A DNA stretch of 17,883 bases from an uncultured Sphingobacteriales bacterium (lineage in GTDB: Bacteria > Bacteroidota > Bacteroidia > Chitinophagales > Chitinophagaceae): the NCBI GenBank assembly GCA_937991535.1, contig CALKHN010000056.1:1-17883 (forward strand). The letters run 5' to 3'. Under the pieces are notes generated by a model, which did not search any database, was not told the origin of the DNA, and saw only the letters and a program-made list of their open reading frames with translations. Numbering within the stretch: position 1 is the stretch's first letter; the number at the start of each line of letters is the position of its first letter. This document shows positions 1-7,459 of this stretch, in pieces. Both the position numbers and the translations under genes were made by a program.

Positions 1-103
1 GCAGTTGGCAAATGGGTATTCCTTTTTTGATAAAATTGATGGCGGTTAATTATTAGATATTTCATGCGCTAAAGAAAAAACAGATCATCAACCATTGTAA
101 ACG
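1..103. other. Leading intergenic stretch, possible tail of an upstream gene
   Basis: Two plus-strand frames are open from the window edge. One ends with TAA at 47-49 and reads as a tail of about 15 residues; the other ends with TAG at 54-56 and reads as about 17 residues. Either could be the C-terminus of a gene that starts outside the window, or both may be chance. No clear promoter or hairpin was found before the start codon at 104. Confidence 0.25.
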
Positions 104-634
104 ATGCAAAGAAAAAACATTCTCGCCATTTCAGGCAGTACCAGGAAGCATTCATCAAACCTCAACCTGGTAAAAGCCATTGAAAAATTATATGCAAATG
201 AATTATCCATAAGGATCTACGATGGTTTATTAAACCTTCCGCAATTCAATCCTGACGATGATACTGAAAATCCACCCGCGCCGGTAACAGATCTCCGCAA
301 ACAAATAAAGGAAGCAAATGGCATCCTGATCTGTACGCCGGAATATGCCATGGGCATCCCCGGTAGTTTGAAGAACTTATTAGACTGGACCGTTTCTTCT
401 TCCGATTTTTCAAACAAACCGGTAGTTGCAATAACGGCATCTTCGCTGGGACAAAAGGCACACGCTTCGTTAGTAGGTACGTTGCAGGTAATTGAAGCAA
501 GGATTGACGAAAGCACGCAACTGCTGATCTCCTTTATTAAAACAAAAGTGAATGACCGGCAGCAGATCACAGATGAAAATACATTAAAGGATGTGAGGAG
601 CACAATGGATGCATTTATAACCGTATTAAAATAG
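104..634 (+). CDS. NADPH-dependent FMN reductase family flavoprotein
   Basis: A 176-residue flavodoxin-fold protein of the NADPH-dependent FMN reductase family (SsuE, chromate reductase and azoreductase relatives), probably a cytoplasmic FMN-bound NAD(P)H:quinone or FMN reductase. What is seen: a first beta-strand followed by the phosphate-binding loop SGSTRKHSSN at residues 10-19, and the second family motif PEYAMGIPGSLKNLLDW at about 79-95, where relatives usually have PEYNGSIPGxLKNALDW. That loop packs on the flavin ring. There is no signal peptide or membrane segment, and the length is typical for the family. The start is the first ATG after an in-frame stop. It has no evident operon partner, since the next plus-strand gene begins 178 bp downstream. 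The natural electron acceptor cannot be told from the sequence. Confidence 0.88.
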   Translation: MQRKNILAISGSTRKHSSNLNLVKAIEKLYANELSIRIYDGLLNLPQFNPDDDTENPPAPVTDLRKQIKEANGILICTPEYAMGIPGSLKNLLDWTVSSSDFSNKPVVAITASSLGQKAHASLVGTLQVIEARIDESTQLLISFIKTKVNDRQQITDENTLKDVRSTMDAFITVLK

Positions 635-812
635 CCAAAGCAGCATCGCAACGAATAGGAGCTATAATCGGCCGGTGATCTTTAACAGCCTGCTCAGTGC
701 CGTTTGGCTGCGTTTTTATTCCTTCGTTTATTTTTTTCGTAGCTTAGTTCTTTTGCATTACTAACAGCGCAGCATATACGAAATTATCTTATTTTATATT
801 TTAACCACATCA

Positions 813-1763
813 ATGAAACGCAGAAACTTTATAGGATTGGGAACCGCTACAGGCATAGCCGCCGGTTCAGCATCGCTTCTTTCGTTTACAGAGAAGAGTA
901 TGACCCAAAAGAAAGAAAAAAGATTCCAGAAAGGAGTGAGCCCCTGGCCCATCTGTCTTGACACGGCTACCATACGCCCGGCGTCGCTTACCGATAAAGT
1001 AAAGATAGCCGCCAAAGCGGGCTTCGATGCCATAGAACCCTGGGATGGCGAGCTTGCGGAATACGAAAAAAATGGCGGCAATCTTAAAGACCTCGGCAAA
1101 CAAATCAAAGACCTGGGATTATTCGTGCCCAGCGTTATCGGCTTGTGGAATGCCTTGCCCCCTACAAAAGAATTATTTGATGCTTCTCTGAAAGATACCC
1201 GCCGCCGTATGCGCATGGCATCGGAGTTAGGCGCGCAGCATATACAAACCATTCCCAATACCGTTGGCGAGAATTTCGACCGTAAATGGGTGGCTGACCG
1301 TTACCGGGATCTTATTGAAATAGGACTGAAAGAATACAACATACAACCCGCCCTGGTTTTTGTAAAATTCTTTCCGCTAAAAACGCTGGGACAGGCCGCA
1401 GGCATTGCTTTAGATGCCAATCATCCTAAAGCGATGGTTATTCCTGATGTATACCATATGCATATAAGCGAAGGTGGATTTGAAGGCATCAAGCTGATGA
1501 AAGGCGATGCATTTGCCATTTTTCAGTTCAACGATGCACCGGCCACCCCGGCTTTAGCACAATTGGAAGACAAGCACAGGGTATACCCAGGCGATGGTAT
1601 ATTGCCGCTCCCTTCTATTTTAAAGGATTTGAAGGGAACCGGGTTTAAAGGATGTGTATCACTAGAAATGTACAATCCTGAATACTGGAAGCAGGACCTG
1701 CAAAAAGTAGCGGAAACCGGGCTTAGGAAAACCCTTGAGGTAATAGGGAAAGCAGGGGTGTAA
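813..1763 (+). CDS. Exported sugar phosphate isomerase/epimerase-like TIM barrel with altered metal site
   Basis: A 316-residue protein of the AP-endonuclease-2/xylose-isomerase-like TIM-barrel superfamily. It begins with a twin-arginine-type leader (MKRRNF followed by a small-residue hydrophobic stretch to about residue 27), so export to the periplasm is likely. The C-terminal part has the family blocks IPDVYHMH (210-217), RVYPGDG (256-262) and SLEMYNPEYWKQD (283-295). Compared with the two other TIM barrels in this window (8686-9741 and 11101-12006), the first metal-binding Glu is replaced (PALVF, Val182) and the usual His of the 'FHxND' segment is Gln238 (IFQFND). Asp212 and Glu285 remain. 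It may therefore bind metal differently or have lost isomerase chemistry. It stands alone, with the next gene convergent. It resembles proteins common in Bacteroidota and Planctomycetota sugar-oxidation loci; the reaction is unknown. Confidence 0.82.
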   Translation: MKRRNFIGLGTATGIAAGSASLLSFTEKSMTQKKEKRFQKGVSPWPICLDTATIRPASLTDKVKIAAKAGFDAIEPWDGELAEYEKNGGNLKDLGKQIKDLGLFVPSVIGLWNALPPTKELFDASLKDTRRRMRMASELGAQHIQTIPNTVGENFDRKWVADRYRDLIEIGLKEYNIQPALVFVKFFPLKTLGQAAGIALDANHPKAMVIPDVYHMHISEGGFEGIKLMKGDAFAIFQFNDAPATPALAQLEDKHRVYPGDGILPLPSILKDLKGTGFKGCVSLEMYNPEYWKQDLQKVAETGLRKTLEVIGKAGV

Positions 1764-1802
1764 AAAGAATTGTTACTTCGCAAAATAGATGGGTTGTTGT
1801 AT

Positions 1803-1886
1803 GTTTCAGGTTCAAGGGTTCAGGGGTCCCATCCTCGTTAGCTTGCAACTTGTACCCTGTAACCTGTACCCTGCAACTTGTACCCA
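1803..1886. repeat. Heptamer tandem-repeat array A between convergent genes
   Basis: Twelve consecutive 7-base units can be laid out with constant phase from 1803 to 1886. The right half (1845-1886) is regular: units at 1845, 1852, 1859, 1866, 1873 and 1880 vary around GTACCCT, alternating with GCAACTT. The left part (units at 1803, 1810, 1817 and 1824) is G-rich, around GGTTCAG, and approximates the complement of the right half, so a hairpin could form. Units at 1831 and 1838 form the degenerate middle. The array fills most of the gap between the convergent genes ending at 1763 and 1895. It could serve as a two-way 3'-end structure, but that is inference. Confidence 0.75.
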
Positions 1887-1894
1887 CTCTTCTA

Positions 1895-2608
1895 TTATCG
1901 CCATTGCATCAATGCTGAGTTCAGGGCCTGCTCTACCCGCCAGCGGGGCTTGTGAAAGTATATCATGCCATGCCCCGGCAGCATAATATCGGAATCTACT
2001 TTGGCAAAGCGCCGCAGCGATTCGGTATATATTTTTTTATCGAAATCAATGGAGCCATCCCAGCCAAAATCACCCACCATCAGTGTGCCGATCACATCGC
2101 CGCTGATAACGATTTTTTTGCCTGTCCATTCAAATAAAAAAGCCGTGCAGCCCATACTGTGTCCGGGCAAATGCATGGCTTCCATTTCAACGCCCAGCAA
2201 ACTGAACTTTTCTCCGTCTTTCACCAACTGATCAACCGTTACAGGCGTAAAGGTTTTATGATAGAGGTACCCGCAGCAACGTTCATCACCCGAAGCCACA
2301 GCGTCTGCGGTTTCACCGATAGCTACCAGTTTCACGCCTCTTTTTTTGAGTATATGCGCGCCGCCGGCATGATCATAATGCGGATGGGTAAGCACACAAT
2401 ACCGTATTTCATCGGGCGACAAATCCCAGTACCGCATGTTGCTGAATATCTGTTCCATCGTATCACCACAACCACAATCAAACATGATCAGGCCTTCTGC
2501 TGTTTTTAAAATATAGGAGTTGCCATCGTTCCATAAAGCATCCGGCACATCAAAAGTTATACCATTGATATCACCCCCAACCTGGAAAAGATTTTTCAAA
2601 ACCTGCAT
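1895..2608 (-). CDS. MBL-fold metallo-hydrolase
   Basis: A 237-residue metallo-beta-lactamase-fold hydrolase. All dinuclear zinc ligands are visible: THPHYDHAGG at 74-83 (the HxHxDH motif: His75, His77, Asp79, His80), His150 in the LPGHSMG block, Asp171 in ISGDVIG, and His213 in LPGHGM. The whole domain is taken up by this fold, with no added domain and no signal peptide, so it is probably cytoplasmic. Subfamily members include glyoxalase II, lactonases and other thioester or ester hydrolases; the substrate cannot be assigned. It is read from the minus strand, converges on the TIM-barrel gene ending at 1763 across repeat array A, and is divergent from the DUF1543 gene starting at 2786. Confidence 0.88.
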   Translation of the reverse strand: MQVLKNLFQVGGDINGITFDVPDALWNDGNSYILKTAEGLIMFDCGCGDTMEQIFSNMRYWDLSPDEIRYCVLTHPHYDHAGGAHILKKRGVKLVAIGETADAVASGDERCCGYLYHKTFTPVTVDQLVKDGEKFSLLGVEMEAMHLPGHSMGCTAFLFEWTGKKIVISGDVIGTLMVGDFGWDGSIDFDKKIYTESLRRFAKVDSDIMLPGHGMIYFHKPRWRVEQALNSALMQWR

Positions 2609-2785
2609 AGCATTTATTTAGAAGGAGAAAAATACAGTGTTTGAATACTATGTGCATCAAAAAATTGGCACACAACTGTAAGGTAGTATAGAAAAAGAAA
2701 TCATTCATCAAAAAACCAAAACAGAAAAAAAGACGACCGCTGCATATTATAAAGACCGGGAGAAGTAACTTTATTAATTTTACGC

Positions 2786-3361
2786 ATGCGATCATTAAAG
2801 CTTTTTATGGTAGTATTGGGCTGCACACCCGAAGGAAGGCATACAGAACAACATGATATTTTTTTTGGGATTGGCTACGACTTGGGTGATCTTTTACCGG
2901 ATATGTATGCTTTTTGGCCGGAAGCTAACCGAAAAATACATATAGATTCCTGGCGGGAAGTAACGCAGGTAGCTGGCTATACGGTAAAAGTTATACCCCG
3001 AACTGAACTTCCCGAGGATATTCAACGAATGGCAAAATTGTTTTTCATAAATCTCGGAGGATATAAGGAAAATGACCTGGAAGAATATCATTATAAAATG
3101 CTCGTAGCCTGTGCAGATAAAGGCATTGCGGTGCAGCGGGCAAAACAAACCGCATTTTACCGCCATACCGGCTTTGCCGGCGCTGTTTCACATATTGATG
3201 ATAAATATGGTGTGGATGTGGATGATATATATGAGATCGGCGATATTCTGCCTGATACCGTTAAAGAAAAATATGCCATTGTACTATCTGCTGCTACACA
3301 AAATACAGAAGACGAAATGCATGTTGGATATCTTAAAGTGGAAAAATTGTCCAGGGTCTGA
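2786..3361 (+). CDS. DUF1543 domain protein, two copies
   Basis: A 191-residue protein that I recognise as a DUF1543 protein of Bacteroidota. Two related segments are seen. The first is at about 7-70, with VVLGCTPEGRHTEQHDIFFGIG and a WPEA...IHIDSWREV block. The second is at about 86-150, with LFFINLGGY...EEYHYKMLVACADK and AVSHIDDKYGVDVDDIYEIGDILP. Both share the pattern of a hydrophobic strand, then Gly and Glu/His residues, then Trp or Tyr ('VxLGGxxxxxxxExH'), which suggests internal duplication. There is no signal peptide or catalytic signature, and the function is unknown in the family. It is convergent with the VOC gene, with only 12 bases between the two stop codons. The start is the ATG at 2786, preceded by an AT-rich stretch. 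Confidence 0.8.
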   Translation: MRSLKLFMVVLGCTPEGRHTEQHDIFFGIGYDLGDLLPDMYAFWPEANRKIHIDSWREVTQVAGYTVKVIPRTELPEDIQRMAKLFFINLGGYKENDLEEYHYKMLVACADKGIAVQRAKQTAFYRHTGFAGAVSHIDDKYGVDVDDIYEIGDILPDTVKEKYAIVLSAATQNTEDEMHVGYLKVEKLSRV

Positions 3362-3373
3362 AAGCCATCAGCA

Positions 3374-3802
3374 TCAAAGCACCTGGTTAAACTCCAGCCT
3401 TTCCCCATCTGGACCAATAATGTTAAAGTATTTACACCCGTTTTTCCAAAAATTTAGAAATACAGGCGCTGCTTCCGCAATAGTAAATCCTTCTTTTTTC
3501 AATACTGCAAAAGCTTCATTAATATCAGGTACATCAAAAGCAATATGATCTATATGCCCGTCTTTACGGTTGCTGATACTTTCCAGTTCCCTGCCGGGCA
3601 ACTGGTACAATTCAATAATCATATCCTTCTGCTTCATCATAATACAGGTGCCAGGCTCCTGGTTATGCAAAAATTCTGCCTGCATTACATTGATAAATCC
3701 CAACTGTTTATAGAAGGTCTCTGAGACAATGATGTTGGTAACCGGAATTCCAATATGTTGTATGGAACGTATAGAAAGCGGAAGAGGATTTTTCATTATC
3801 AC
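3374..3802 (-). CDS. VOC (glyoxalase/bleomycin-resistance) family protein
   Basis: A 142-residue single-module VOC protein with two beta-alpha-beta-beta-beta units. The four candidate metal ligands of the fold are present: His16 in IQHIGIPV, Glu in MIIELYQ near residue 65, His in HIDHIAFDV near residue 86, and Glu in ERLEFNQ near residue 138. This is the arrangement of lactoylglutathione lyase and methylmalonyl-CoA epimerase relatives. The protein is short and lacks a signal peptide. The Met codon two codons inside (3796) is an equally good start. It follows a 51-residue basic protein gene (3814-3969) by 11 bases on the same strand, so the two are probably co-transcribed. The substrate is unknown; possibilities include methylglyoxal-type dicarbonyls or antibiotic binding. 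Confidence 0.83.
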   Translation of the reverse strand: MIMKNPLPLSIRSIQHIGIPVTNIIVSETFYKQLGFINVMQAEFLHNQEPGTCIMMKQKDMIIELYQLPGRELESISNRKDGHIDHIAFDVPDINEAFAVLKKEGFTIAEAAPVFLNFWKNGCKYFNIIGPDGERLEFNQVL

Positions 3803-3813
3803 ATTATAAAAAC

Positions 3814-3969
3814 TCAGCTCCCTCTTTGTGAACCCGTATTGGTTTGTTTGCTTACAAAACCTGTGGCTTTGGGTTTTTGTATGAATTTGGATCCCTGGTT
3901 ACTAGCCAAATTGGCCTTTTTATTTCCCTTTTTTTTGCCCTTGTTGTTTTGTTGATTCAGCAATGACAT
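3814..3969 (-). CDS. Small basic Lys/Asn/Gln-rich protein, 51 residues
   Basis: A short minus-strand reading frame of 51 codons plus TGA, with ATG at 3969-3967. The product starts MSLLNQQNNKGKKKGNKK, has a middle SKFIQKPKATGFVSKQ and ends TGSQRGS. It has ten lysines and one arginine, no acidic residue, and no hydrophobic segment, so it should be disordered and strongly basic. Such proteins tend to bind RNA, DNA or ribosomes, but nothing here proves that. I believe similar short proteins ending in a 'GSQRGS'-type tail occur in Chitinophagaceae, from memory only. Support for a real gene is the clean start and stop, the composition typical of small basic proteins, and tight spacing (11 bases) to the VOC gene downstream. 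The opposite-strand frame at 3755-3955 is less protein-like. Confidence 0.6.
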   Translation of the reverse strand: MSLLNQQNNKGKKKGNKKANLASNQGSKFIQKPKATGFVSKQTNTGSQRGS

Positions 3970-4176
3970 AATGCTATATTTTTTTATAAAGATACGTCTT
4001 ATACCGCATTCTGAGCTTTCATAAAAGCTAAAAATGCAATGGGATGAAGATACGGGTAATTTATTCTACAGGATTACAAATATTTCAATACAGGCATGCA
4101 GTAATAGCTATGGTATGATTTGTGAACTTAATAAAGAAACGAAAAAGAATAATCCATTATTAAAAATATTTCACAA

Positions 4177-4665
4177 ATGAAAAATAAAAATTCCGATAAA
4201 AAAGGAAAGCCTGAATTTCCGGATATTAAAAAAATCGAAAAAAATATTCAGCCTGGCAGTAAAAAAATAACAGAAGTTCCGGAAACACCAGACGATATTC
4301 CATATAAAAAATCGCCGGAAGAAGTACCGGATATTACCCCCGATGAAACAGATAAAAATCTGGATGATCCGGATATAGATTCAGACCCGGATGCAGATGT
4401 GACTCCTGGTGAAAGAAAAGATCTTGCAGATGACGCGGAAAAAATGCCAACGGACGATGAAAACGATTTGCGGCGCGCAAAACTGGATATGACAGATGAC
4501 GAAGGCGAATTACTGAATGAAGGCAGCGGATTGAGTGGCAATGACCTGGACGTACCTGGAAGTGAGGCGGACGATGCTGAAGAAGCAATAGGTGAAGAGG
4601 ATGAAGAAAATAATTCCTTTAGTACAAATAATGAAACAGAAGACAGGAATAAAGATATGGAGTAG
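4177..4665 (+). CDS. Acidic, disordered Bacteroidota protein of unknown function
   Basis: A 162-residue protein dominated by Asp, Glu, Pro, Asn and Ser, with a short basic head (residues 1-30, rich in Lys) and an acidic remainder. No hydrophobic core, signal peptide or membrane segment is seen, so it is expected to be intrinsically disordered and cytoplasmic. The most conserved-looking part is the C-terminal block DDEGELLNEGSGLSGNDLDVPGSE (107-130), followed by the acidic run EEAIGEEDEENN (135-146), a signature I recognise from uncharacterised Bacteroidota proteins. A run of Pro-Asp repeats lies at 48-75. It is divergent from the small basic gene at 3814-3969, with 207 bases between them, and convergent with the DUF6526 gene with one base between stop codons. 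Function is unknown. Confidence 0.75.
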   Translation: MKNKNSDKKGKPEFPDIKKIEKNIQPGSKKITEVPETPDDIPYKKSPEEVPDITPDETDKNLDDPDIDSDPDADVTPGERKDLADDAEKMPTDDENDLRRAKLDMTDDEGELLNEGSGLSGNDLDVPGSEADDAEEAIGEEDEENNSFSTNNETEDRNKDME

Positions 4666-4666
4666 G

Positions 4667-5104
4667 TTATACCCGCATGGTATCGGGCAACCAGTTTTTA
4701 ATAGCCTGTTTAATAGCCTCGGGAGACAGTCCTTCGTTCAATGTACGTTTTATAAGTGGAACAAGCTCTTCATCAGGAGCAAACCGCAACGCGGCCAGTT
4801 GTTTAAAATTTAACTGGACTTCAATACTTTCTAACCGTTGCTGCGTAAGCTGGTAGTAACGCAACCGAAGCTCCAGCCGCACTAAACGATTCTGGCAGGT
4901 TAAGGCATAGTGCTGTCTCGTCATAAAACTCAGCCAGCCAATCATAACAGTTAGTAGCGCAGTTATTATCCACAACCACCGGTTGGCAGCATCAAGCCAT
5001 GCGCCACGGACACTGATAAAAAGGAGTAATCCGATAACCGGGTAAAAAATGAAATGATGAGGCAGGTAGTAGCGCACATGATTGGAGAGCTGCTGTGTTT
5101 TCAT
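4667..5104 (-). CDS. DUF6526 family membrane protein
   Basis: A 145-residue protein with two transmembrane helices near the N-terminus (about 18-34 and 42-62) and a cytosolic helical tail of about 80 residues. The tail contains RQHYAL (64-69), RLVRLELRLRYYQLT (73-87) and the block LAALRFAPDEELVPLI (104-119). This pattern is that of DUF6526 proteins of Bacteroidota, which are sometimes mislabelled ABC transporter permeases; no transporter motif is present. Function is unknown. The gene ends one base from the stop codon of the acidic protein gene and is divergent from the exported oxidoreductase gene at 5279. The 5105-5278 region between them must hold both promoters, but I could not place convincing boxes. 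Confidence 0.8.
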   Translation of the reverse strand: MKTQQLSNHVRYYLPHHFIFYPVIGLLLFISVRGAWLDAANRWLWIITALLTVMIGWLSFMTRQHYALTCQNRLVRLELRLRYYQLTQQRLESIEVQLNFKQLAALRFAPDEELVPLIKRTLNEGLSPEAIKQAIKNWLPDTMRV

Positions 5105-5278
5105 ATTTTTTTATTGAATGATAGTAGCGCACAAATTAGGTCTTTTTAACGCGTTATTTATTTTGGAGAAATTGTATATTTATTTCCAGGAGTATATGCG
5201 ATCTTTATCAAACATCACGTTTGCCTGTGCACAGGTGTTATAAACATGGACAGCCATTATTGCTTTAAACCATTCATT

Positions 5279-6391
5279 ATGCATTCCCGCCGCGATTTCT
5301 TACAAAAACTATCTATCGGTATAGGTGCTGCGGCACTGGCGCCAATGTCTTCTTCCGCATCTTTGTTTCCTGCTTTTAAAAAACCGGATAAAAAGCTTCG
5401 AGTAGCACTTATGGGACTTGGTGGCTATGCAAATATTGTAGCCAGGGCCATGAAAGATTGTCAATTGGCCAGTCTTACGGGTATTGTTACCGGAACACCC
5501 TCCAAAATTGCCACCTGGAAATCCAATTATGGAATACCCGGCAAGAATGTTTACAGCTATGATAATCTCCATACCATAGCCAACAACCCTGATATTGATT
5601 TGGTATACATTACTACGCCCAATTCATTGCATCATAAACATGTATTACAGGTAGCCGCTACGGGCAAGCATGTTATTTGTGAAAAACCTGTTGCCGATAA
5701 TGCACAGCAGGCAAGGGAAATGATTGCCGCGTGTAAAAAAGCAGGCGTGAAATTTTACGTAGGTTACCGCCTCCATTTTGAGCCCCATACCCGCGAATTG
5801 ATAAGAATGCGTAAAGCCGGTGAATTTGGCAGGATCATGCATGTTAATAATTATATGGGATTTAAAATCGGCGATCCAACGCAGTGGCGTTTAAAAAAAG
5901 CGCTTGCAGGTGGAGGCGCAATGATGGATGTAGGTGTGTATGCGCTTAACGGCGCCCGTTATGCTACCGACGAAGAGCCCATTTGGGTAACGGCCCAGGA
6001 AACCAAAACAGACAGGGTTAAATTTGCCGAAGTAGACGAAACTGTTACTTTCCAGCTTGGCTTCCCCAGCGGCGTTATTGCCTCCTGCGGCACAACATAC
6101 AATTTTAATAATTACGAAAGGCTTTACCTCATTGGCGAAAAAGGCTTTGCAGAACTTAGCCCTGCTTTTGGTTACGGTCCTATAGGAGGTAAAACGCACC
6201 TGGGGCCCATGAACCAGCCACTGATTACACACCAAACAGCACAAATGGACGGCCTCGCCGATTGTATACTCAATGGCACGCCCGACCCCGAAATGACCGG
6301 AGAAGAAGCGTTGAAAGACATGATTGTAATTGATGCGGTATACGAATCGCTCAGGAAAGAAGGTAGGAAAATTTACTTAGATAAAAAATAA
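5279..6391 (+). CDS. Tat-exported Gfo/Idh/MocA oxidoreductase (glucose-fructose oxidoreductase-like)
   Basis: A 370-residue NAD(P)-dependent sugar oxidoreductase. I chose the ATG at 5279 rather than the upstream in-frame ATG at 5246 because it places a textbook twin-arginine leader at the N-terminus: HSRRDFLQKL (2-11) then a small hydrophobic stretch ending near residue 33. Export with bound cofactor is therefore likely, as in Zymomonas glucose-fructose oxidoreductase. Domains: Rossmann fold with the glycine loop VALMGLGGYA (42-51), the EKP motif (135-137) whose Lys is catalytic in the family, then YRLHFEPHTREL and GGGAMMDVGVYALNGARY in the substrate domain. The C-terminal MTGEEALKDMIVIDAVYES helix is typical. 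It is monocistronic, followed at once by a hairpin (6392-6416). The substrate is unknown: an aldose, a keto-sugar or 1,5-anhydrofructose are the options. Confidence 0.85.
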   Translation: MHSRRDFLQKLSIGIGAAALAPMSSSASLFPAFKKPDKKLRVALMGLGGYANIVARAMKDCQLASLTGIVTGTPSKIATWKSNYGIPGKNVYSYDNLHTIANNPDIDLVYITTPNSLHHKHVLQVAATGKHVICEKPVADNAQQAREMIAACKKAGVKFYVGYRLHFEPHTRELIRMRKAGEFGRIMHVNNYMGFKIGDPTQWRLKKALAGGGAMMDVGVYALNGARYATDEEPIWVTAQETKTDRVKFAEVDETVTFQLGFPSGVIASCGTTYNFNNYERLYLIGEKGFAELSPAFGYGPIGGKTHLGPMNQPLITHQTAQMDGLADCILNGTPDPEMTGEEALKDMIVIDAVYESLRKEGRKIYLDKK

Positions 6392-6416
6392 AACCACGTC
6401 TCAACGAAACGTGGTT
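6392..6416 (+). terminator. Hairpin directly after the exported oxidoreductase stop codon
   Basis: A perfect 8-bp stem, AACCACGT (6392-6399) and ACGTGGTT (6409-6416), with a 9-base loop, begins one base after the stop codon. It is preceded by an A-run and followed by only a weak T content, so it may act as a terminator or as a 3'-end stabiliser. Transcription from the left would meet it first. Confidence 0.55.
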
Positions 6417-6765
6417 CAATCATTTGAAATCTTGTCAGGAGGTTGGAAAGCAAATGTCATTTGGTTTTTTTGCAAGGGTACTGACGTGGACTTCACGGTT
6501 TCTTTCAAGGGATAAAACGGATTAGGTTTTTCTGGTTGGTCCTGGTTTTTTCTTAAGTATCAGATCTCTCTTTCCAGGGATCAGGTTTCGGGACCGGGGG
6601 TTATTCAGGAAATTGCGATTCCGGTTTTCATTGGATTGGCATCGTCAACTATCACAGTACAAATATGTAAAACATTGAGCAGGCATGGAATTTATTTCGA
6701 CCACGCGATGTTTTACTTCTACTACCGGGAAAAAAGGTTCGGTAAAATAAAATGTAGTTGTTATT
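6417..6765. other. About 350-base non-coding stretch between convergent genes
   Basis: No reading frame with a start codon and protein-like composition was found on either strand; the longest minus-strand open stretch here lacks an ATG. The left two thirds is rich in G and T on the plus strand, with near-repeated pieces such as TCTTTCAAGGGAT (around 6500) and TCTTTCCAGGGAT (around 6570). A long-loop inverted repeat, GTAAAACAT (6667-6675) and ATGTTTTAC (6708-6716), is perfect over 9 bp with a 32-base loop. A weak hairpin with a T-rich loop lies near 6723-6745 and may end minus-strand transcription. Confidence 0.5.
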
Positions 6766-7299
6766 TTATACTCCCATAATGTTGGCATTAACCCTGAACG
6801 TACTTGCCAGTTTTACTGTTACATCGGAATTCATGATTTTGCTGGTAGTAACTTTTAACCTGATGCGGTATTTTTCTTTTACAAGATATGGCTTCAGTTC
6901 TTCCATTCCGATTTCAAGCAATATTTCTTTTCCAGTGGTATCCGGAATATTGTATTTCCAGGCAATGCGTACTTCACTTTCTCCTTCCGCAGAAAGATAC
7001 AGCTCTATGTCTTTTAAGAAATCCAGGTTACGATCAGCCGGATTGGTAACCGACAGCTGCATCTTTTTAAGTTTGATGGATTGAACCAGGTTTTTAGCCG
7101 TATTATGCCCTTTGAATTCCGATTCTGATTGAGTTATAATCTCAGGAGTAAGTACATCAAAAGGAAGGTTTGACGCAACGCCTGCACTAATTGTAGCTTC
7201 ACTGCTATAAGTGAGGTCGAATTGGGTAAGCTTATCTAATTTTTTACAGGACAAAACACTAAAAATACAAACCAATAAAGCGGGTAAAATACATTTCAT
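6766..7299 (-). CDS. Small lipoprotein of unknown function
   Basis: I start this protein at the ATG at 7299, giving 177 residues, because it puts a lipoprotein signal at the N-terminus: MKCILPALLVCIFSVLSC, with Cys18 as the lipid-bearing residue followed by KK. A start ten codons upstream is possible but would leave a polar extension before the signal. After the signal comes KLTQFDLTYSSEATI and a beta-rich domain with IELYLSAEGESEVRIAWK (about 99-116). I recall similar lipoproteins in Bacteroidota with the 'LTQF...' start and an 'IELYLSA' block; none has a known role to my knowledge. It should be anchored in a membrane facing the periplasm. It lies 92 bases beyond the terminator at 7391-7425 and so is probably transcribed separately from the cluster upstream. 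Confidence 0.72.
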   Translation of the reverse strand: MKCILPALLVCIFSVLSCKKLDKLTQFDLTYSSEATISAGVASNLPFDVLTPEIITQSESEFKGHNTAKNLVQSIKLKKMQLSVTNPADRNLDFLKDIELYLSAEGESEVRIAWKYNIPDTTGKEILLEIGMEELKPYLVKEKYRIRLKVTTSKIMNSDVTVKLASTFRVNANIMGV

Positions 7300-7390
7300 G
7301 CAATGGAGTTTTAAAATATACTGTACCAAAACGAAAAATTCAGCAGATTATTTCTCCGCGTATTCAGTTCTTTGCCTTTTGGCGGGATTA

Positions 7391-7425
7391 CAAAAAAGAA
7401 CCGGTCAGGCAGTAGCCTGACCGGT
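7391..7425 (-). terminator. Strong intrinsic terminator of the DUF1080 operon
   Basis: A perfect 11-bp stem, ACCGGTCAGGC (7400-7410) and GCCTGACCGGT (7415-7425), with the 4-base loop AGTA. Read on the minus strand it is followed by TTCTTTTTTG (7399-7390), the U-run expected of a Rho-independent terminator. It lies 34 bases beyond the DUF1080 stop codon and marks the end of the four-gene minus-strand operon. Confidence 0.9.
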
Positions 7426-7459
7426 CTTGAATAACGTTAATCCGGAATTTTATTACTCC

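Noticed and set aside
217..651. 144-residue minus-strand reading frame
   Set aside because: It lies opposite the clear FMN reductase gene and has no recognisable domain; its composition (Ser, Cys, Phe rich) is that of an antisense shadow.
794..1258. 154-residue minus-strand reading frame
   Set aside because: Antisense to the exported TIM-barrel gene, which has family motifs; no motif in the shadow frame.
1803..1886. Possible CRISPR array
   Set aside because: Units are 7 bases without spacers and there are no cas genes, so it is a simple tandem array.
2571..2795. 74-residue hydrophobic minus-strand frame upstream of the MBL gene
   Set aside because: It overlaps the start of the MBL gene in another frame and reads as Phe/Leu/Cys-rich product of AT-rich DNA.
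4011..4029. Small hairpin AGCTTT-cata-AAAGCT between the basic and acidic genes
   Set aside because: Only 6 bp with AT-rich pairs and no T-run; expected by chance in AT-rich intergenic DNA.
5246..5278. Earlier start for the exported oxidoreductase
   Set aside because: It would add eleven residues before the SRRDFLQKL leader; the ATG at 5279 gives a normal Tat signal.
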